Shown: positions 46,975 to 59,745 of the stretch, in pieces
Layout of the letters: every line of letters starts with the position of its first letter
Position numbering within the stretch: the first letter of the stretch is position 1
Origin: Anaeramoeba flamelloides
Taxonomy: Eukaryota > Metamonada > Anaeramoebidae
DNA length: 64,000 bases
Reading direction: 5' to 3'
Assembly (NCBI GenBank): GCA_027625915.1
Contig: JANTQA010000015.1
Location: 4,927,001-4,991,000, forward strand
Notes under the pieces: model-generated
The model's database searches: none
What the model saw: only the letters and a program-made list of their open reading frames with translations
What the model was told of the DNA's origin: nothing
Position numbers and translations under genes: made by a program

Positions 46975-47690
46975 TGCAATTCAAAAATTTTAACACACCA
47001 CAAATCCATTTTTGAAAAAAAAAATCTTATTTAATCAATTCTAGAAGAAATTTCAAGTTAGAACCATTTATTATTTGTAATACAAACAATTGTTTATAAA
47101 CTACCGAACACACACAAATTAATCATTAGTACAAAATAATTATCGGTTTGTTAAAAAATTAGAGATGGGAAAAAACAAAAAAATACATTAGATTTATTGA
47201 AAAGTGTTCGATGAAACTTCATCTAATTTATTCAAGGGAGAATTTTGAAGTGGATAAATTTGATGCTTCTAATTCAAAAGAATATCTAGATATAATCATC
47301 AAAAGTATTTTGATCTTAATTTAGTTTTCTCTTAGAAAAATGCATTGGTAAAAGAAAGAATAAAAAATGAATTTTTCAATTGGTGTAAATTCTATCAGCA
47401 ATTATTGATCGATCAAATAGTTAGATACAATTGGCTAATTTTATTTGAGTTGTTTAATTTTTAACAACTCAACTTTATCCTAATATCAATCTTTCGAAAA
47501 AAAATATTTTGATAAAACGAAACAAGTTCTGATAATTCAAAAAATGAAATGAAAATAAAAAACTGAAAAGAGGAAAAAATGCTTTTTATATTTTTTCAAA
47601 TATCAAAATTTTTTACAATTTAAATGAAATTTAATTATAGTGATCTTTTGAACAGTTTTGACTTGGTTGTGAAATTTTGAATTTTAGTAA
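46975..47690 (-). mobile_element. Miniature element family R, copy 5 (reverse), with ~170-bp insertion
   Basis: R sequence at both ends. The middle (about 47208-47375) instead matches 16440-16570 (GTTTTGAAGCGAATAAATTTG-type block, AATTTAGTTTTCT), so part of family F8 has been inserted or exchanged. Confidence 0.65.
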
Positions 47691-50600
47691 TTATTAATAC
47701 AAAAAAGATAAAAATTTGAGACAATTTTTGAAGAAAACCCTTTGAAAATAAAACTGAAATTTAAAAGAAAATATATTGGATTTTGTTAAAGTATATTTAA
47801 CGAGCCATCCTTGAAATAGTTGATTCAAATCTAAAGAAAAAGTTGAATAAAATTTTTATGACATTGTTAAGGGACTTTACTCAATTAATTTTTTTTACCA
47901 AAATTTAATGTAGAATGAGTAAATTATTTACCAATAACTTAGATTTGAAAACCCCTGTTTACTTTCAATATTAAACTTATTTGTCGATAAGGAATCCGAA
48001 TTTAGAAATTGGCTCATCAAAATAATATAGACTATTCCATTAATGAATTACTTGAAAAACGCTGTAAAAGAATTGAAAATTAAAGGAAAAAAAATTAATA
48101 TTTATTAAAATCTCTAAGGATGATATATATTTTTCCAATTTAAATGACTTTATGTTTATACAAATGCTTTTTTTAGTCAACCTAATGCGAATTTGAAAGA
48201 AAAATATTCTATCTTTTTTTTCCCAAATTTATCAATATTTGTCTTTTTTTGAATTGTAATTTTTTAATTTTTTCTTTCTTGAACAACAATAAAAATAACA
48301 ACAACAAATTAAATTTATAATCAATTGTAAGGGATGTGAAAGTATAAATAGAAGTGAAATAAATAACAGTAACCATACCTATAACAACAAATATTAAAAT
48401 CAAACTTTTTAATTTTTTTTGTGTGTATTGATCTTTTTATTTTTCCTTATTAAACGAATAATGGATACCACATTATCATATTTTTATCTTTTTTACAGTT
48501 TTTTAACTTTTTTTATGAATTCTCTTTTAATAGAAAAAATTAGATGTAAAATTTCTTCTCGCTTTTGCAAAATATTAAAAACTTATTTTTTAAAAGAAAT
48601 CTAGTTAATTGAGATACATTAGCTAATTGTACAAATTTAAAAATATATTTTTTTAATTTTGATAAGTTGTGATTTATAATAAAAATTAAAAAGACTTTTT
48701 TAACTTACAAGATGAAAATCTATAAATTGTTATTTAAAACCGTTTTATAATAATTAAATTGTATATTTAGTATAATAAGAGGGATTATTAATTCCAGATA
48801 ATTTTTTTTTTCTCACAAGATAAAATGAAAAACAATTCTATAAATTAATTCAATAGAAATCTTATTCCAATGAGGAGATTTTTCTAAAGAAAAAAAAAAA
48901 TTCCAAGTGACTTATCATTGATCTGTTAAAATAATATTTTATTTATATCTCAAAAAAAAGAATTCATATATAAATATTTTTGACTCTAATAACCAAATTT
49001 TTGTATTTATTTTTTTTTATGCAAAGTGAATAGGGACTAATACGAAAAAAAGATTATATAAACATATTGCTTCATATAATATTTTTTTTTATCAATTCAA
49101 AAGTACCGGGAAGATATTTTGCTATTTTCCTATTTGGATAAATTATTAAAATATGATGAATTATTTTTGGATCTCAAAAATTGTAACATTTTTCATTAAA
49201 TTAAAAACAGGGGTAGTAACACCATAAAGAAACCACTGGCATTGGAAGACTTGGATAGTTAATTTAAAATGAAATTTGTACTCTTAAGTTCTAGATTCCC
49301 AATATATATATATATATATATAGAAATAAAAAAATCTAAAACTGTAAGTTTGCTAATATCAACAATTAAAATTTAAGGAAAAAAATTCAAAAAAAAAAAA
49401 ATAATAAATATGAGAAATTTATTGAATTTATTATGGAGATTATTTTTTTCAGGATATAAAAAGAAACCATTCACTGTATATTTTCAGATTATATTTACAG
49501 AAGTCTTTGTAATTATTTGATTATAATCATATTAGCAAATATTCACCAAAAACCAAAATTCTGGAGGATCTTGTTTAATAAGAAAATTTAATGTTAATTA
49601 TTTTTTTTCAAATTTCTATTTTAGCAAAGAGAATTTCAGGTTTTATTTGTATTTTGTATATAAACTTTTATTTCATTGTGTAATTCCTTTTAAAAAGCAT
49701 TTTATTTTATTTTATTATATGAGACTTTTTTAATATAATTATAGAATTTTAAGTTAATTAATAAAATTCTTTTTTTTATATTATCGATATTACCATTCCT
49801 GTAATGTTTTGTAACTTATTATTTGTAAAACAATTAACCAATTTTTGTTTATTTCTTACGAAAATGCAATAAAATATGATATAGACAATTCTTTTGAGAT
49901 TTCACAAATGTAGGCAGATACTTATTTTATCACTATTAAACTACCTTTTGATTTATTTAAAAATTTTTTTAAAATATTTACTCACATTCAGCTAATCAAT
50001 TTAAAAAGATATATATGAATTATAAAATGAAAAAATAACTATTTCTATTACTTTTCCAATCTTTAAAATTCATTATTTTGTTCATTTTTAATAAAATACT
50101 GTGAAATCTATAATACATATTCTTTTCAAAGTACAAGATATATTAAGCTTTTTTATTTCAATTCCTAATCTATTTTATTAAAATGTGTAATTATTTTAAA
50201 TTTTGGGATTGTATTTGATAAAGATTAAATTACAAATAATGATATTGATCTCCATATCAGTATTAAAAATTAATTTGAATTTCTTACTTATAGACTTTTC
50301 AAGTAATTTTAACATATTTCCGATTTAGAAAAAAAAATAATTTGATCATACAAAGATCTTCAAAAAAAACAATTAATTTTAAATAATAAACGTAAAGAAA
50401 CAAATTAAACGAGTGATCAGTTCAAACTATATTTTTCTTATGGTTTTAAACCTTGTTAGTGGGTTGATTGAACATGTACATCAACAATACTTTATATTCC
50501 TGTAATAATCCTTGAATCCAAACTTATAATTATATTAGATTTAAGAACAATAAATACTGAGGATAATAAAAATAATTAAGTGTATTCAATGTTTTTTTTA

Positions 50601-51344
50601 TTCTCTTTAGTTAGAACAATTGCTTGTCATAATCATTTTTTAAAAACCTCGGTTTAAATTCAAAATAGTTCACAAAGAGGATTTAATATAAAATGAAAGT
50701 ACCCACAATTGTTTTTATTTTTCGTTTTTTTTTTATTGAAAAAGCTAATATTATTCCGTTTATATTCGAGAGAAAGTTAACAAAAATAAGAGTCTTGTAT
50801 CAGAAGTCATCACTTTCACTTTTTTTTTAATTTATAATTAAATCAGAATCCTCTACTGTTGATTTAGTTGTGGTTTTGTTTGATTTTGGTTTTGAAAGTA
50901 CCCCTTTTTAAAAACGATACATCAGATTTTTTTTCAACATAAAATAAAATGCCATAATAAACTATTGTGATTAGAATAAAAGTTTGACCATTTAAAATTT
51001 CTCCAAAGTAGATTAAGCAAATCAACTTAACTTTCTATTGAGGTATTATAATTTATTTCTGAGATTAAAATGTAATCAGTTGTTATTCAGCAAGTACTTT
51101 GAATGTTTGAAAGGAACTAGACACAACCAAAGGATAAAATGTTGTTTTAAACTCTTCTTTTAAAATATTAAAAAGTGAAAATATTTACTTTATGGTGACT
51201 ACCCCCTTAATAAAATATAAACTAAAAAAAACCAAAACTCAAAGGTAGTCTAATAAAAACCATTATTGTGTTCATAACTTTTTTTTAATCTCTCTAATAA
51301 TTACTTTTTTCTTTGATTAATTGATTTTTCGTTTTCAGATTCTC
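47691..51344. other. Long non-coding stretch
   Basis: Very AT-rich, with an (AT)n run at 49302-49320. Short hydrophobic frames at 48209-48403 (-) and 48419-48604 (+) start at TTG/GTG and are not convincing. No repeat partner was recognised. Confidence 0.5.
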
Positions 51345-51513
51345 TTACTGGTATTTGAATTAAAAACAGGAAAAATTTTCACTTCATTTCCAATTTTGTT
51401 TTTCAATTAGAACCACAAAATCCAACCTACTTCTTTGAGAACTCAATTTCTCAAAGAAAAATATGGTAACGGAAGTGAAAATTTTTTCCCATTTATAATT
51501 CAAAAACCAGTAA
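51345..51513. mobile_element. Foldback element family F10, copy 1 (169 bp)
   Basis: TTACTGGTATTTGAATT and its inverse form the ends, with GTGAAAATTTTT-type inner arms. A relative sits inside the F3 copy at 59986-60152. It lies about 220 bp upstream of the kinase start codon. Confidence 0.7.
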
Positions 51514-51729
51514 TGTTCACAATCAAAAACCATTTTGGGCTTTTTTCCTCTTTTACTTTTGATCTTTGAATGGTAATATAAACAATTGGATTAAGCAAAC
51601 CAACAGTTGATCACTACTTCATTTGTAAGTCTTGGTTTCACAAAAAAGACATTGTTATTCTGAAATTCGAAAAGACAATTTTAGAATTATTTTTGTAAAA
51701 TTCTCTTTTTACAAAATTAGGTTTTCAAA

Positions 51730-54700
51730 ATGTCCAAAATTTTAACTCAATACACGACCCAAACAAATTACACACCACTAAAGGTAATGGGTAACGGTAC
51801 CTTTGGCGTTGTTTATAAAGCACGTTCAAATAAGGATCGCCAAATTGTTGCAATGAAAAAGGTTTCACAAAAGCGCAAATATAAAGTAATTTCACTTTTT
51901 AAATTAACAATTCTTTTTTTTGTTGAAGATCCGACAACTCAATTTCTCAATTTCGAATTGTGTCTAATTTCCCATCAACTAAATTTTTTCTTTTTGCTTT
52001 TTTCTTTTTATTTATTTTTGATTTTGGTTCTAATTTTAAATAAATACTTGGAACCTTCTGACAGAATCAAGAGCTTGAAATGATGAAACTTATTAAACAC
52101 AGAAATGTTGTTAAACTATTAAACCACTTTATTACAAAAAAAAAATCTGTAAGTGATCTTTTTTTATTTAATTTTTCTTTTTAATTGAATCGACTTTAAA
52201 AAAAAAAATTTTTTTGTTAAACAAAACATAATCTCATAATTCAAAAGAATTTGGACATATTAAAAAATGAAAACGAATGAATTTTCCTTTATTCAAAAAA
52301 AAAAAAAAATAAAAAATAAAAAAAAGAAAAGTCTTTTGGTTAAAAACCAATTATTCTTTTTGAATTCTAAAAGCAATTTTTAGTTTCAAAAGACAGACAT
52401 TTCAAACACTAAAAATACAATCAACAAAATTTCCAGTCTCATTTTAATTTAAATAGAACCAATCTTCTTCGAAGACTTTTAACCAATTTTTTATTTTTCC
52501 TTCTTTAAAAGGATTATTGGTTCAAAAACTTTTTTCATTTTAAAATTAAAACATAAAGTTAAAGAATGTCTTACAAAAGTAAACTGGATCTTTATTTGGT
52601 TTTGGATTCAAAATTCTGAAGGAAAAAAATTCAAAAAGAACAATAATATGCTTTTAGACTCGAATCCTAACCGTGAAAAAAAAAATTTTGAAATTGAAAC
52701 AAAATTTTTAGTAATTTTTACCTTTAACTAATGCTTGATCAAAAACTAACCAAAATGTGAATCTAAGATCGATCTCCAAAAATCAACAATAAAAAAATAG
52801 TACATTTTTTAGAAAAACGAGTCAAAGAGAGACACTCAATTTTCACTTAAATTGCTAGAATATAAAATTTTGAATCCAACATCTGTGCTCGTTTCAAAGT
52901 ATAGATCTTTGGGAGCTTTTTGAGATCTCTATGAAATTTTTTTTTATGTTTTTTTTTCATTTTTTTAAGGTGAGTTATTTTTATCTCAAGAACGTTACAA
53001 AAACCCTTACTCTGTCAAATTTAGAAGGTTACAAAATAACCACAAATTAGATTAAATTGAATTAAATCAATTTTGTACAAAAAGAAAACAATTTGTTTCA
53101 AATTGAAGAAATTTAAACATTAGGAAATATATAAACAAGAAAAGATTAATTTTTTTTAAAAATTTTGAATTCTTTGGAATTGGGAGAATCTTTTAAACTG
53201 TTTTTCTTAATTTTGAATTTTTTGACAATATGAGATCCTCTCAATATTTTTTTTATAATTAACATTTTTGAAACTGAGATACAGTTAATTGTTTTTTTGG
53301 TTTTTTAAATTTTTGTCATTGAGATACTGTGGAACTTTTTTTTGGTTATTTGAATATTTTATTTTTGAATGCGAATCATAAATAACTTTTTTTTTAATTT
53401 TTGTTATTTGAATTTTTTGAACCAAAAGAAGTGCAATTCCTCAATACCCTTTTTGGTTTACAAGTCGCCCATTGAGTATGGAGCAAATACACAGTAAATC
53501 ACTTGAGCCTTAAACAGTCTAATATCTTTTTAAAACTATTTGATTATGTATAAATATTGTTTAAAACAAGTTAGTATACATCTTACAACAAAAAATTACA
53601 AAATAAAAACCAAAAACTTAAAACTAATATATTTTAAACAAAAAAAAAAATCTCAAAAATTCGATACGTAATTTATGATAAAGATACTTTTTTTATAATA
53701 CTTTGTTATCCACTTTTATTAGTCCTAATAATTTGCTAATACATTTAAGTGTTGTTTTCAACTAAACTCCATTTCAAAAATTTTGAATCACCTGAAATAA
53801 TAAATTGAAAAAAAAAATATATCCTTTAGTATTCAAGAACAACCAATAATTAAATCTAATCAATAATTTACTTTTAAATCATTTTAAACATATAAAAATC
53901 CTGATTTTTTGTAAATTAAAAAAAATAAAACCAAAAAACAAAAAAAAAGTGTAATCTCAATTTTTGAAATGAGCATTCAGGATTTTTTATTACTGAACTT
54001 ACACTGAAAAAAGAGTTTATAAGAAGAATTTTTGGCTAATAATTATATTCATTTTAAAAGACACTATATATTCGAAATTTTCTAAATGATTATTTTTCTT
54101 TTTGAAGATTTTTTTTTTTTCCACTTGATCTTTTTCAAAAAAAAAAAGAAATCGCAAAAAAAAAAAGAAATCGCAAAAAAAAAAAGTATCAAAAAAAAAA
54201 AGGAAAAGAAAGAAGACAAAGAAAAACAAAAGAAAAACTAAAATTTAATAAATTAGAACAAATGATTTTGATCTTTAAATTGAAAAATATTTTTTTGATG
54301 AGAATTTCGGATAAAACCCTCAAAACAACTTCCACTAACATTATGAAGTGAGTCAAAATTTTTGAAAAATATCTTATTATTTTATAAAATTACCTCAAAA
54401 AAAAATATTGAAATTCGAGAATAAAAGATTCAGAAAAAGTTCCATTAAATTAACAAACTTTAACTAAAAACATTTTTTTTTTGTATATATTGTTTTTTGA
54501 ATATCTTGTTCTTTTTATAAAATTCATTATTATTTGTTTTTTTTTTTTTTAGGGCAAAACGAAATATTTAACTTTAGTCTTGGAATACATTCCAAAAACA
54601 ATTAGGCAATTGACATGTTCTTATTCCGTGGAATCCAAATATATTCCACTTATCTTGGTGAAAGTATACTTGTACCAAATATTACGAGCAATTGCTACAA

Positions 54701-55371
54701 TACATAGACTTGGCATCTGCCACCGAGACATCAAACCACAAAATTTATTGATTATACCAAAAACGGGCGAACTTAGGGTCTGTGATTTTGGAAGTGCAAA
54801 AAAGTTAGAAAAGGGTGCTAAAAATCATTTCTATATTTGCTCAAGATTTTACCGTGCACCAGAATTACTTTTCAGTTCTACAAATTATACAAATAAAATT
54901 GATTTGTGGGCGATCGGCTGTGTTTTTGGTGAGATGCTGATAAACCGACCCCTATTCCCTGGGCAATCAGGTGTCAAGCAACTTGTCAAAATCATTCAAT
55001 TAATGGGAACACCCACGCTAGAAGAAATTAAAGCAATGAATCCAAATTATTCTAATTTCAATTTGCCCCAAATTAAAAGGAAGCCTTGGGAAACCATTTT
55101 ACGCAATGATCTTGATCAGAATGCACTTGATTTAATTTCCAAATTATTACAATATAGCCCCAATAAGAGAATCGATCCCTTAGCGGCATGCGCCCATCCC
55201 TTTTTCGATGAACTTAGAGACCCAAACACATTATTGCCAAATAACCAACCTTTGCCAGAGCTTTTTGATTTTGATTCCGATGAATTAAATTCAGTTGATT
55301 TAGAAACTAGAAAGAATCTTATCCCTTCACATATTATAAAACCTCAAAATTTGAAAAAAAATAATTATTAA
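51730..55371 (+). CDS. GSK3/shaggy-family serine/threonine kinase (352 aa)
   Basis: Exons 51730..51885, 52065..52148 and 54553..55371 join in phase 0 (donors GTAATT, GTAAGT; acceptors ACAG, TTTAG). Gly loop GNGTFGVV (21-28), Lys43 in VAMKK, helix-C Glu55, HRD Asp139 in CHRDIKPQN, DFG Asp158, the activation-loop Tyr174 in FYICSRFYRAPEL, and the GSK3-specific GTPTLEEIKAMNPNYSNF and CAHPFFDELRDPN are all present. GSK3 phosphorylates pre-phosphorylated substrates through Arg96, Arg180 and Lys205 (human beta numbering). Here Arg180 and Lys205 are kept (138, 163), but Arg96 is Gln54, split from Lys52 by intron 1. The N-terminus is short and lacks the Ser9 inhibitory site. The catalytic core looks active. 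Intron 2 is 2.4 kb and contains an F5 repeat. Confidence 0.95.
52149..54552 (+). other. 2.4-kb intron 2 of the kinase gene
   Basis: Low-complexity A/T sequence plus the F5 repeat (53774-54370). The acceptor lies behind a T run of more than 12. No exon with compatible phase was seen inside. Confidence 0.8.
53774..54370 (+). mobile_element. Element family F5, copy 2
   Basis: Ends CAAAAATTTTGAATCAC and GTGAGTCAAAATTTTTG are inverted. Colinear with 3175-3740, including the purine-rich tract. Confidence 0.7.
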
Positions 55372-55960
55372 ATAACTAATTAATAATTATTATTTTTTTC
55401 ATTTTTTTTTTTTTTTTAGTTTTTAGTTAAATTTATTATTTGTAATAAATTAAAAGAGAATCGGAAATACAATTATTTAGAAATAATTTATAGTTTGAAT
55501 TAAATTGAAATTTTTTTTTTTTCAGTTTTTAATTCATTTGAATGATTTATCAATATTTTTTTTTGTTAATTTAAAAAATAAAATGAGATTTTTTTCCTTT
55601 TAGTTTTTGAATTTTTAATTTTGAATCCGAAGAATTACAAGTAATTTTTTGGCCATTTTAAACTTTTAATAAATATGAAAATTTTAGTATTTTTTTGATT
55701 GATTAATATACGAAACAGGATAGCATTTCTACTGTTAACTTGAAATTTTAGGTGAAATAGAATAAAATATTTTGTCGGTCTTATTCGACATGAAACTGTT
55801 ATGAGAAAGGGGGATTTTAATTTTATAATTATTTTTTATAGTGGATTTCATTTTAAAATTAAATGTATTTTGTTTTTAATACTTGTAATAAGATTTATAT
55901 TTTGTACATGCTTTTCTTTTTTTCCTTTCTTTGTCTTTTTATACTAAATTAAGTTAAAGG
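55372..55960. other. 3' flank of the kinase gene, nothing assigned
   Basis: T-rich sequence after the stop, then AT-rich spacer. Confidence 0.5.
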
Positions 55961-55981
55961 TAAAATATTTTTTTTTATGAA

Positions 55982-56191
55982 GGTAGATTTAAAAAGATAG
56001 TATATGATTTTTTGAACAGCGATTTTAATCCACACAAAACTGTTACTTTACATTATGAGAGCTTATCAAATAAGGTGATAGTTTTTTGGATTGGGATCAA
56101 TCTCTGGAGGCTTCTAAAATTTACATACAATTGGTACGATGGTGATGATCTAGAAACTTTCAAAAGAATTAACATACAGGGAAACTGTTGA
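55982..56191 (+). other. Coding-like 70-codon stretch without start
   Basis: An uninterrupted frame of natural composition and lower A+T (NPHKTVTLHYESLSNKVIVF, YNWYDGDDLETFKRINIQGN) ends at TGA. No ATG or splice-supported neighbours were found. It may be a fragment of a gene or mobile-element protein. No motif was recognised. Confidence 0.3.
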
Positions 56192-56468
56192 GGAATCATT
56201 CAACACATCGAATTATAGTAAAAAAAAAAAAAAAAAAATAAGGTTTTAACTTTTTTTTTATTTTGAATAACTTTTATTCCTTATTTTTCTTCACTTTTGA
56301 TATCTTTTGTCAAAAATAAAAATATTTATCTTCATTTTTTAAAGAAAAAATATCCTAAGAGCTATATATTTACCGCACTATTACTAGGATAATAAACTCA
56401 AATTCGATTTGAGTTTTGTGAATAAATGTTGTATTTTGGTTATATTTTCTCTCTACTAATTAATAATA

Positions 56469-56666
56469 CTGTCAGTTTAACTTTTAAGACTTACAATTTC
56501 AACAAAAAATTAGTCATATAAAAATTTTCAAATTTAATAACAAAAATTGGATAAAAGTTAAAATTTTTAATATCGAACAAAACTCTAAAAAATGTTCTTT
56601 AATTTTGGATTTTTTTGTTCCTTAATTTTGATTATAAGTTTGTTTCTTACAAGTAGAACTGACTAC
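56469..56666. mobile_element. Degraded F2 element
   Basis: TGTCAGTTTAACTTTTAAGA at the left and GTAGAACTGACTA at the right mirror the F2 ends; the internal TTAAGGCAC words are mostly lost. Confidence 0.6.
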
Positions 56667-57583
56667 AATAAAAAAAAAAAAGAAATTTTTTTAAAAAAAC
56701 ATCTTAGAATTCCAATTTACTTCGATAATTGGAAAAAATTGTTTTAAAATATAGAAAAAAATACAAATAATCACTTGTTCTCATATTTTCTAACATTTTT
56801 TATAATTAAAAAGTCGCACCTATGATATATTTAATGATTAATGATATTTGTACGAAAATCTAACTTTGATATTTTTTTTTCCTTTAATCCTAGATTTTTT
56901 TTTCTCTTTTTCTTGAGTTCTTTTGTTTTTTTTTAAATTGTTCTCAATATAGAAAAAAACAAAAATTCAATTTACATGTTTTTTTTCTTTTGATCTTAAA
57001 AATAAATCTGTTAACTAACTCAAATTTACCATAATTAATAATATCAAATAAAAAAATCTGAAAAAAAATTCTTATTTAGTAAAACATATGATTAATTTAA
57101 GAATACTTCAAATAAACTTATATTTTATAACAAATAACCCAAAAAAAAAAAAAAAAACATATTATTTGAGTAATTTTTTTTTCTATCCTCTTGTTATACT
57201 GTAAGTAAAATTTGTGAAAAAGTACAAATTTTTATGAGTATTATTCTACACTTTTTTTGTAAAAATAATTTATATCTCAGATAAGTATTGTATTTTACAA
57301 CAGTTTTAAGTGGCATAATACGATATACTTGCAATGGCAATAGTTAATTGTATATCATTACTGAAAATTTTGAAATGATATTTTTGATCTTCAGAACGAC
57401 ATTGTAAAAAAAAATTATTACAAGATGTCGAATATTAAATTTATATCTCGTCTTCTCCCACCATAAGAAAAAAATCTAACTCTATTTAACCCACAATACC
57501 ATAAAATATTATTGATTTATACTCAAAAACGTTCACCAACAAATCCAGCCAACATTTATTTTATCATTCTTAAAAATACCCTA
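56667..57583. other. Non-coding, nothing assigned
   Basis: AT-rich spacer between two F2 elements. Confidence 0.5.
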
Positions 57584-57779
57584 CAGCCAGTTCCACTTTT
57601 AAGACACAAACTTCAACGAAAATTAAGGCAATCTAACAATCTCAAATTAAGGCACAAAATTCAAATTGTAATGAAATAATATGTAAAAAAAAAATTTTAA
57701 ATTTTGAACCTTAATTTGAGATTTTTTTTTGTGCTTTAAATTTTGTTGAAAGTTTTTGTATCAAATTTGAAACTGACTG
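57584..57779. mobile_element. F2 miniature element (196 bp)
   Basis: CAGCCAGTTCCACTTTTAAG to AAACTGACTG, flanked by TA (57582-57583, 57780-57781). Same length as 22945-23140, with scattered substitutions. Confidence 0.88.
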
Positions 57780-57933
57780 TAGTGTCTTTAATTTGTTCAA
57801 AATTTTATTCTTTAAAAATTAAAGAGATTGAATCTTGTTAAAAAAAAATTACCATATTATTAATCCAAAACCAATAATTATTTTGAATCGATCAATTCTA
57901 ATCTCCACATACGACCAACCCAGAGGGTACTAA

Positions 57934-57948
57934 GCCCCCTTTAGGGGG
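57934..57948. repeat. GC-rich short hairpin
   Basis: CCCCCT-TT-AGGGGG forms a perfect stem in an otherwise AT-rich stretch. No T-run terminator context or gene end lies beside it. Confidence 0.6.
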
Positions 57949-57985
57949 TTTGGAGGTGTAAACAATCAGCACCTTTTAATTATGC

Positions 57986-58092
57986 GTATATATATATATA
58001 TATATATATTGGAATAAAATGTAATTTTTCATAAAGAAAACAAAGTTAGGTACGTAAGTATTTCAGACTTCACTCCTTAAATAGATTAAATG

Positions 58093-58131
<39 letters not shown>
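57986..58131. repeat. Two (AT)n microsatellites
   Basis: 57986-58010 and 58096-58131, separated by 85 bp of ordinary sequence. The second directly abuts the TCACAGG end at 58131. Confidence 0.9.
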
Positions 58132-58134
<3 letters not shown>

Positions 58135-59184
58135 AGGTATTACGTTTTTTCGTTTTAAAGTGATGAAATACTTATAAAATCGCGTTTTTTCGAATTTTTA
58201 CATGTTTTTTCGTTTCATTCATAGTTTTCGTTTTTTTTTTTTCGAAAAAGTCGCCGAATTCTGTTGAAATCAGACCTTTCGTTTCTGGGATGTGAAAAAA
58301 CCGATATGAAAAAACTTAAAAACAGCGAAAAAAATACCAACTATATATAGCTAGGAGGTAATTGTCTCAAATGTGATAAACAAACAATTTTAATTTGTGA
58401 TTTACCATTTAAGTGGAGTATTTAGTTTTAAAGTCAGTAAAATACTTTGATTTTCTATTTTGAAAACGTCAAAATAATACAAAGTGAATTTCGGTTTTAA
58501 ACCCTTAGAAATTATAAAAACTTTAAATAATGAGTTAAAAAATTATATTAATTTAAATAAATTACAATTTGAGGAAGAGTGGTAATTCTATTTTTCAATT
58601 TTTCAAGATTTCAAATTAGATCAGCTTAGCCAAATTTTTTACATTGTGATTACACTTACCCCTTATAATATTTTTTATTGATCACAAAAAAAATATTAAA
58701 AATGTTTATCATAAAAAAATTTTTTTTTTCACAATTACTAATTGGGAAAAGGTGATCAGTAATTTTTTTCTTTATATGAATTCTACTACAATTTATAAAT
58801 ATACAATAATATTAAAATTTTTTTGATCGTATAAAGCCAGTTTTACCCTATTTTTTTACTTTATCATTATCAGATTTACTCGTTTCTTAACAGTTATTTC
58901 ATAGGAAGAACTTTATTAACTCTAATTAACAATAATAATTTCATTTTTTTATTATTTTTTTTTTACAAAATTGTTTTCAAACAATTCTTTTGTAACCTTT
59001 TTTCAAAATTGGGGTTTTCGAAATTTTTAAATAAATATTTGTTTGTTTCAAATCATGTGAAAATTTCAAAGAATGTTAAAACACAAGTAATAACTCTTTT
59101 CAACTTTTTAAATTACTTTGAAGAATTCTTTTAGTATTTCTCTATTAATATTAAACATTCTTTACCATTTATTTACTTTAACAG

Positions 59185-59267
59185 AACAATTTGAAATTGA
59201 TGAACCAACAAAGATAAAATTAGAACCAGTAACACAGTTACAAAGAAGTTTAAAAATAGAGTGCCTG
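59185..59267 (+). CDS. Orphan internal exon candidate
   Basis: 83 bp between acceptor TTTAACAG and donor GTAAAT, encoding EIDEPTKIKLEPVTQLQRSL and a few more residues in phase 1-0. Composition is clearly protein-like compared with surroundings. I could not find partner exons with compatible phase within 2 kb. It could belong to an undetected gene or be a remnant. Confidence 0.3.
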
Positions 59268-59642
59268 GTAAATTTGGTATTTAAACCATTAGTATTTAAT
59301 TGATTTTCTTTTTTGTTTATACTTTTTTTTTTGTTGTGATCGATCATAAAATATTATTTTTAAAAAGTATTTAATTACATGAAAAAAATTTTAATTCAAA
59401 ATTTTTTTCTTATTTTTTTTTTGTAAACAGCCCAAAAAGATATATATAAAATAAATTATTCTTTCACATTATTTTAAATATTTTTATATTTTATTTGTTT
59501 TTTTTTTTTTGATTTAAAGAATGAATGATTTTTGAGATATACTAAATAAGATAAAAAAATCTTTTATAATACGAATTTTGGAAAAAACCCTTAAGAGTAT
59601 TAAAATACATGGGATTTACCTTTTTTATTTATCATTTAACTA

Positions 59643-59647
<5 letters not shown>

Positions 59648-59676
<29 letters not shown>
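59648..59676. repeat. (AT)n microsatellite
   Basis: About 14 AT units immediately left of the CpG-rich patch. Confidence 0.9.
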
Positions 59677-59681
<5 letters not shown>

Positions 59682-59745
59682 AAACGGATTTTACGCTTCG
59701 CTCACGCGTGCGCAAAGGCGTTTCATGACGTCAAAAAAATCGTCA
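59676..59745. other. CpG-rich patch
   Basis: About 65 bp with roughly ten CpG dinucleotides (CGCTTCGCTCACGCGTGCGC, then TGACGTCA), bordered by AT repeats. TGACGTCA is a perfect palindrome. CpG is very rare elsewhere in the window. Confidence 0.8.

Noticed and set aside
48209-48604. Divergent pair of short hydrophobic frames
   Set aside because: Both begin at TTG or GTG and consist of Phe/Leu/Ile-rich sequence expected by chance in T-rich DNA.
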